A DNA stretch of 22,865 nucleotides from Teretinema sp964641135 (GTDB taxonomy: Bacteria; Spirochaetota; Spirochaetia; Treponematales; Treponemataceae). The stretch is from NCBI GenBank assembly GCA_964641135.1, contig CAZXJV010000045.1, forward strand, positions 1-22,865, written 5' to 3'. Positions 21,706 through 22,865 of the stretch are shown here, piece after piece; the first letter of the stretch is position 1; every line of letters starts with the position of its first letter. The notes beneath the pieces were generated by a model. The model saw only the letters and a program-made list of their open reading frames with translations, searched no databases and was not told the origin of the DNA. Both the position numbers and the translations under genes were made by a program.

Positions 21706-22261
21706 AGTATACAAGACCCTTTTGTTCAAGTGTAGACAGTATAAGATCGATAATCTGCTCCGGATTCATTTCTTCTGTGTCTATCACCAAATCGGCAAAA
21801 GCATAGTCCGTGTTGTCTATTCCGTATAACTGTCTGTACCTGTTTGTATCTTCCGAATCACGCATTGCGGTAAAATCCATAATTTCCTGAAGATTACCGC
21901 CTTCGCGTTTTTGTATCCGTTGTGCACGCAGGTGTGGTGAAGCTGTGAGAAAGATCTTGAAATCAGACTCTTTTAACATCCAGATTGCAAGACGTGATCC
22001 CAGGACACATGAACCTGCCATTGCCATTTCAACCTGTCTTTTATCAACAGTGCGGTCAAAGCTGTCATCGGTCTTTGCCCGTTCAATTATCTCGGGAAGC
22101 GGGATTCCGGTTTCTTGAGCCAGCGAACGGAAGGTATAATTGATAAATGAAATTCCCAGAATTTCTGACAGCATACGCGAGACTGTAGTGTTTCCGCATC
22201 CGGAACGACCGGATATTGCAATCCTGAGAATTGTTTTGTCAGGTATACGCCATTGTTTCAT
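21698..22261 (-). CDS. Cytidylate-kinase-like P-loop protein with Asn in Walker A
   Basis: This 187-residue P-loop protein resembles the archaeal-type cytidylate kinase / AAA_18-like nucleoside kinases. The N-terminal loop is ISGRSGCGNTTVSRML (16-31), where the Lys expected after GxG is Asn24. Later parts fit the fold: VLGSRLAIWMLKE, FLTASPHLRAQRIQKREG (a lid-type basic helix) and VIDTEEMNPEQIIDLIL. I recall Asn-containing versions of this loop in spirochaetes but cannot verify it here. The function could be CMP/dCMP phosphorylation, or it may have lost activity. The ATG at 22261 has GGAGG five bases upstream, so the GTG directly before it was not used. It lies 36 bases after yicC and overlaps mutY by eight bases. 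Confidence 0.7.
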   Translation of the reverse strand: MKQWRIPDKTILRIAISGRSGCGNTTVSRMLSEILGISFINYTFRSLAQETGIPLPEIIERAKTDDSFDRTVDKRQVEMAMAGSCVLGSRLAIWMLKESDFKIFLTASPHLRAQRIQKREGGNLQEIMDFTAMRDSEDTNRYRQLYGIDNTDYAFADLVIDTEEMNPEQIIDLILSTLEQKGLVYCA

Positions 22262-22297
22262 CACATCCTCCGACAGATTTCTGCCTTGATGACAGTC

Positions 22298-22865
22298 TTA
22301 TTCAATGTTTCGCATCTGTTCACGGATGTTTTCCAGGGCATCTTTGGCCTCAATGACAGCCTGCCCTACCACAAGATTCTGATTTTTGGAACCAATAGTA
22401 TTTATTTCCCGGTTCATTTCCTGACAGATAAAATCAATTTTCCGGCCGGGAGCAGGATTATGTTCAAGCTCATGTTTGAGCGCATCGATATGGGCACGCA
22501 GACGGACCAGTTCTTCATTTACCGTATATTTGACCAAAAGAGCGGCTGTCTCGGTCAGTATCCGCTGTTCATCCACCTGATTACCCAGCACCTCCTGAAA
22601 ACGAGTGCGAAGATTTTCCTTGAAGGTGCGTTCAAGACCGGGAAGCTCGGCGGTTACTATATCTGCAGTCTGAATTATACGGTCAAGCATGGCTAAAATA
22701 TCTTTTTTAAGTGCTATACCTTCTGTTAATCGTGTTTTCTGGTGTTCAGCAAGGGCCGCGTCCAACAGGGGTTCAAGAAGTACCCACCAGGTATCGGGAT
22801 CCTGGGTTCGTTCTGCACGCAACACACCATCCTGTGCGATAATGAGAGAAAGAGGAATACGGTCT
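22298..22865 (-). CDS. yicC: YicC-family endoribonuclease, C-terminal part
   Basis: The frame stays open to the window edge (DRIPLSLIIAQDGVL before the first Met-like codon), so the gene start lies outside and only about 188 C-terminal residues are seen. The end of the protein is diagnostic: APGRKIDFICQEMNREINTI, the GSKNQN block and the final IREQMRNIE, which match the YicC/YloC family. Members are stress-related endoribonucleases; that role comes from the family, not from this sequence. The helical region (LEPLLDAALAEHQKTRLTEG, ELVRLRAHIDALKHEL) is normal. It is the first visible gene of a minus-strand unit with the cytidylate-kinase-like and mutY genes. Confidence 0.92.
   Translation of the reverse strand, partial: DRIPLSLIIAQDGVLRAERTQDPDTWWVLLEPLLDAALAEHQKTRLTEGIALKKDILAMLDRIIQTADIVTAELPGLERTFKENLRTRFQEVLGNQVDEQRILTETAALLVKYTVNEELVRLRAHIDALKHELEHNPAPGRKIDFICQEMNREINTIGSKNQNLVVGQAVIEAKDALENIREQMRNIE

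Noticed and set aside
21706..21729. TTG starts for the mutY-like gene
   Set aside because: They need longer overlap with the upstream gene. The 21714 TTG would be only two bases from the AAAAGGG site; GTG at 21705 has acceptable spacing and the expected N-terminal length. The choice is not certain.
1..22865. CRISPR array, insertion sequence, prophage or integrative element
   Set aside because: No regularly spaced repeats, transposase, integrase or phage gene is present. The tRNA-Gly 3' end has no visible attachment-site duplicate elsewhere in the window.

Overview
The window looks like chromosomal DNA from a spirochaete, probably a Treponema/Spirochaeta relative. The evidence is a PntC-AepZ fusion of the Treponema denticola type, a cysteine-free MutY-like glycosylase, a short spirochaete-style lipoprotein signal and a yicC / cytidylate-kinase-like / mutY gene string. 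The genus assignment is inference from gene content. There is no sign of a plasmid, phage, insertion sequence or CRISPR array. Genes are packed tightly and no gene-free stretch exceeds about 150 bases.

Left part (1-4520): nucleotide-sugar supply. A 5'-incomplete rmlA carrying an in-frame stop is followed by rmlC and rmlD, then a rho-independent terminator, then rmlB and a UDP-glucuronate decarboxylase (UDP-xylose synthase). RmlA, RmlB, RmlC and RmlD together make dTDP-L-rhamnose.

Centre-left (4615-10774): a compact aminoethylphosphonate (AEP) operon. PEP mutase makes phosphonopyruvate. Phosphonopyruvate decarboxylase makes phosphonoacetaldehyde. A fused transaminase/cytidylyltransferase (PntC-AepZ) makes AEP and activates it to CMP-AEP. 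A LicD-family transferase probably attaches it to a glycan, and a GT4 glycosyltransferase closes the operon. A strong terminator for this operon lies inside the 3' end of the next, convergent gene.

Centre (10780-14677): a mosaic of single genes that switch strand: a GT4 glycosyltransferase (-), a CgeB-like glycosyltransferase (+), a CDP-alcohol phosphatidyltransferase with an unusual active-site motif (+), and a beta-helix lipoprotein (-). Divergent starts are very close, so promoters lie within or beside the neighbouring coding sequence.

Centre-right (14716-19214): an unknown secreted protein, a GT4 glycosyltransferase, a WecA/MraY-type polyprenyl-phosphate glycosylphosphotransferase and an outer-membrane protein with a POTRA-like domain. 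This set looks like initiation, assembly and surface handling of a lipid-linked glycan.

Right end (19227-22865): genes unrelated to the glycan theme: a soluble hybrid histidine kinase, tRNA-Gly(TCC) whose flanks form a terminator with the tRNA as its loop, a cluster-less MutY-like glycosylase, a cytidylate-kinase-like protein with Asn in place of the Walker-A Lys, and the C-terminal part of YicC.

Overall reading: a cell-surface glycan (and possibly lipid) locus in which rhamnose, perhaps xylose, and AEP are made and attached. CMP-AEP resembles CDP-ethanolamine, so both the LicD protein and the CDP-alcohol transferase are candidate users.
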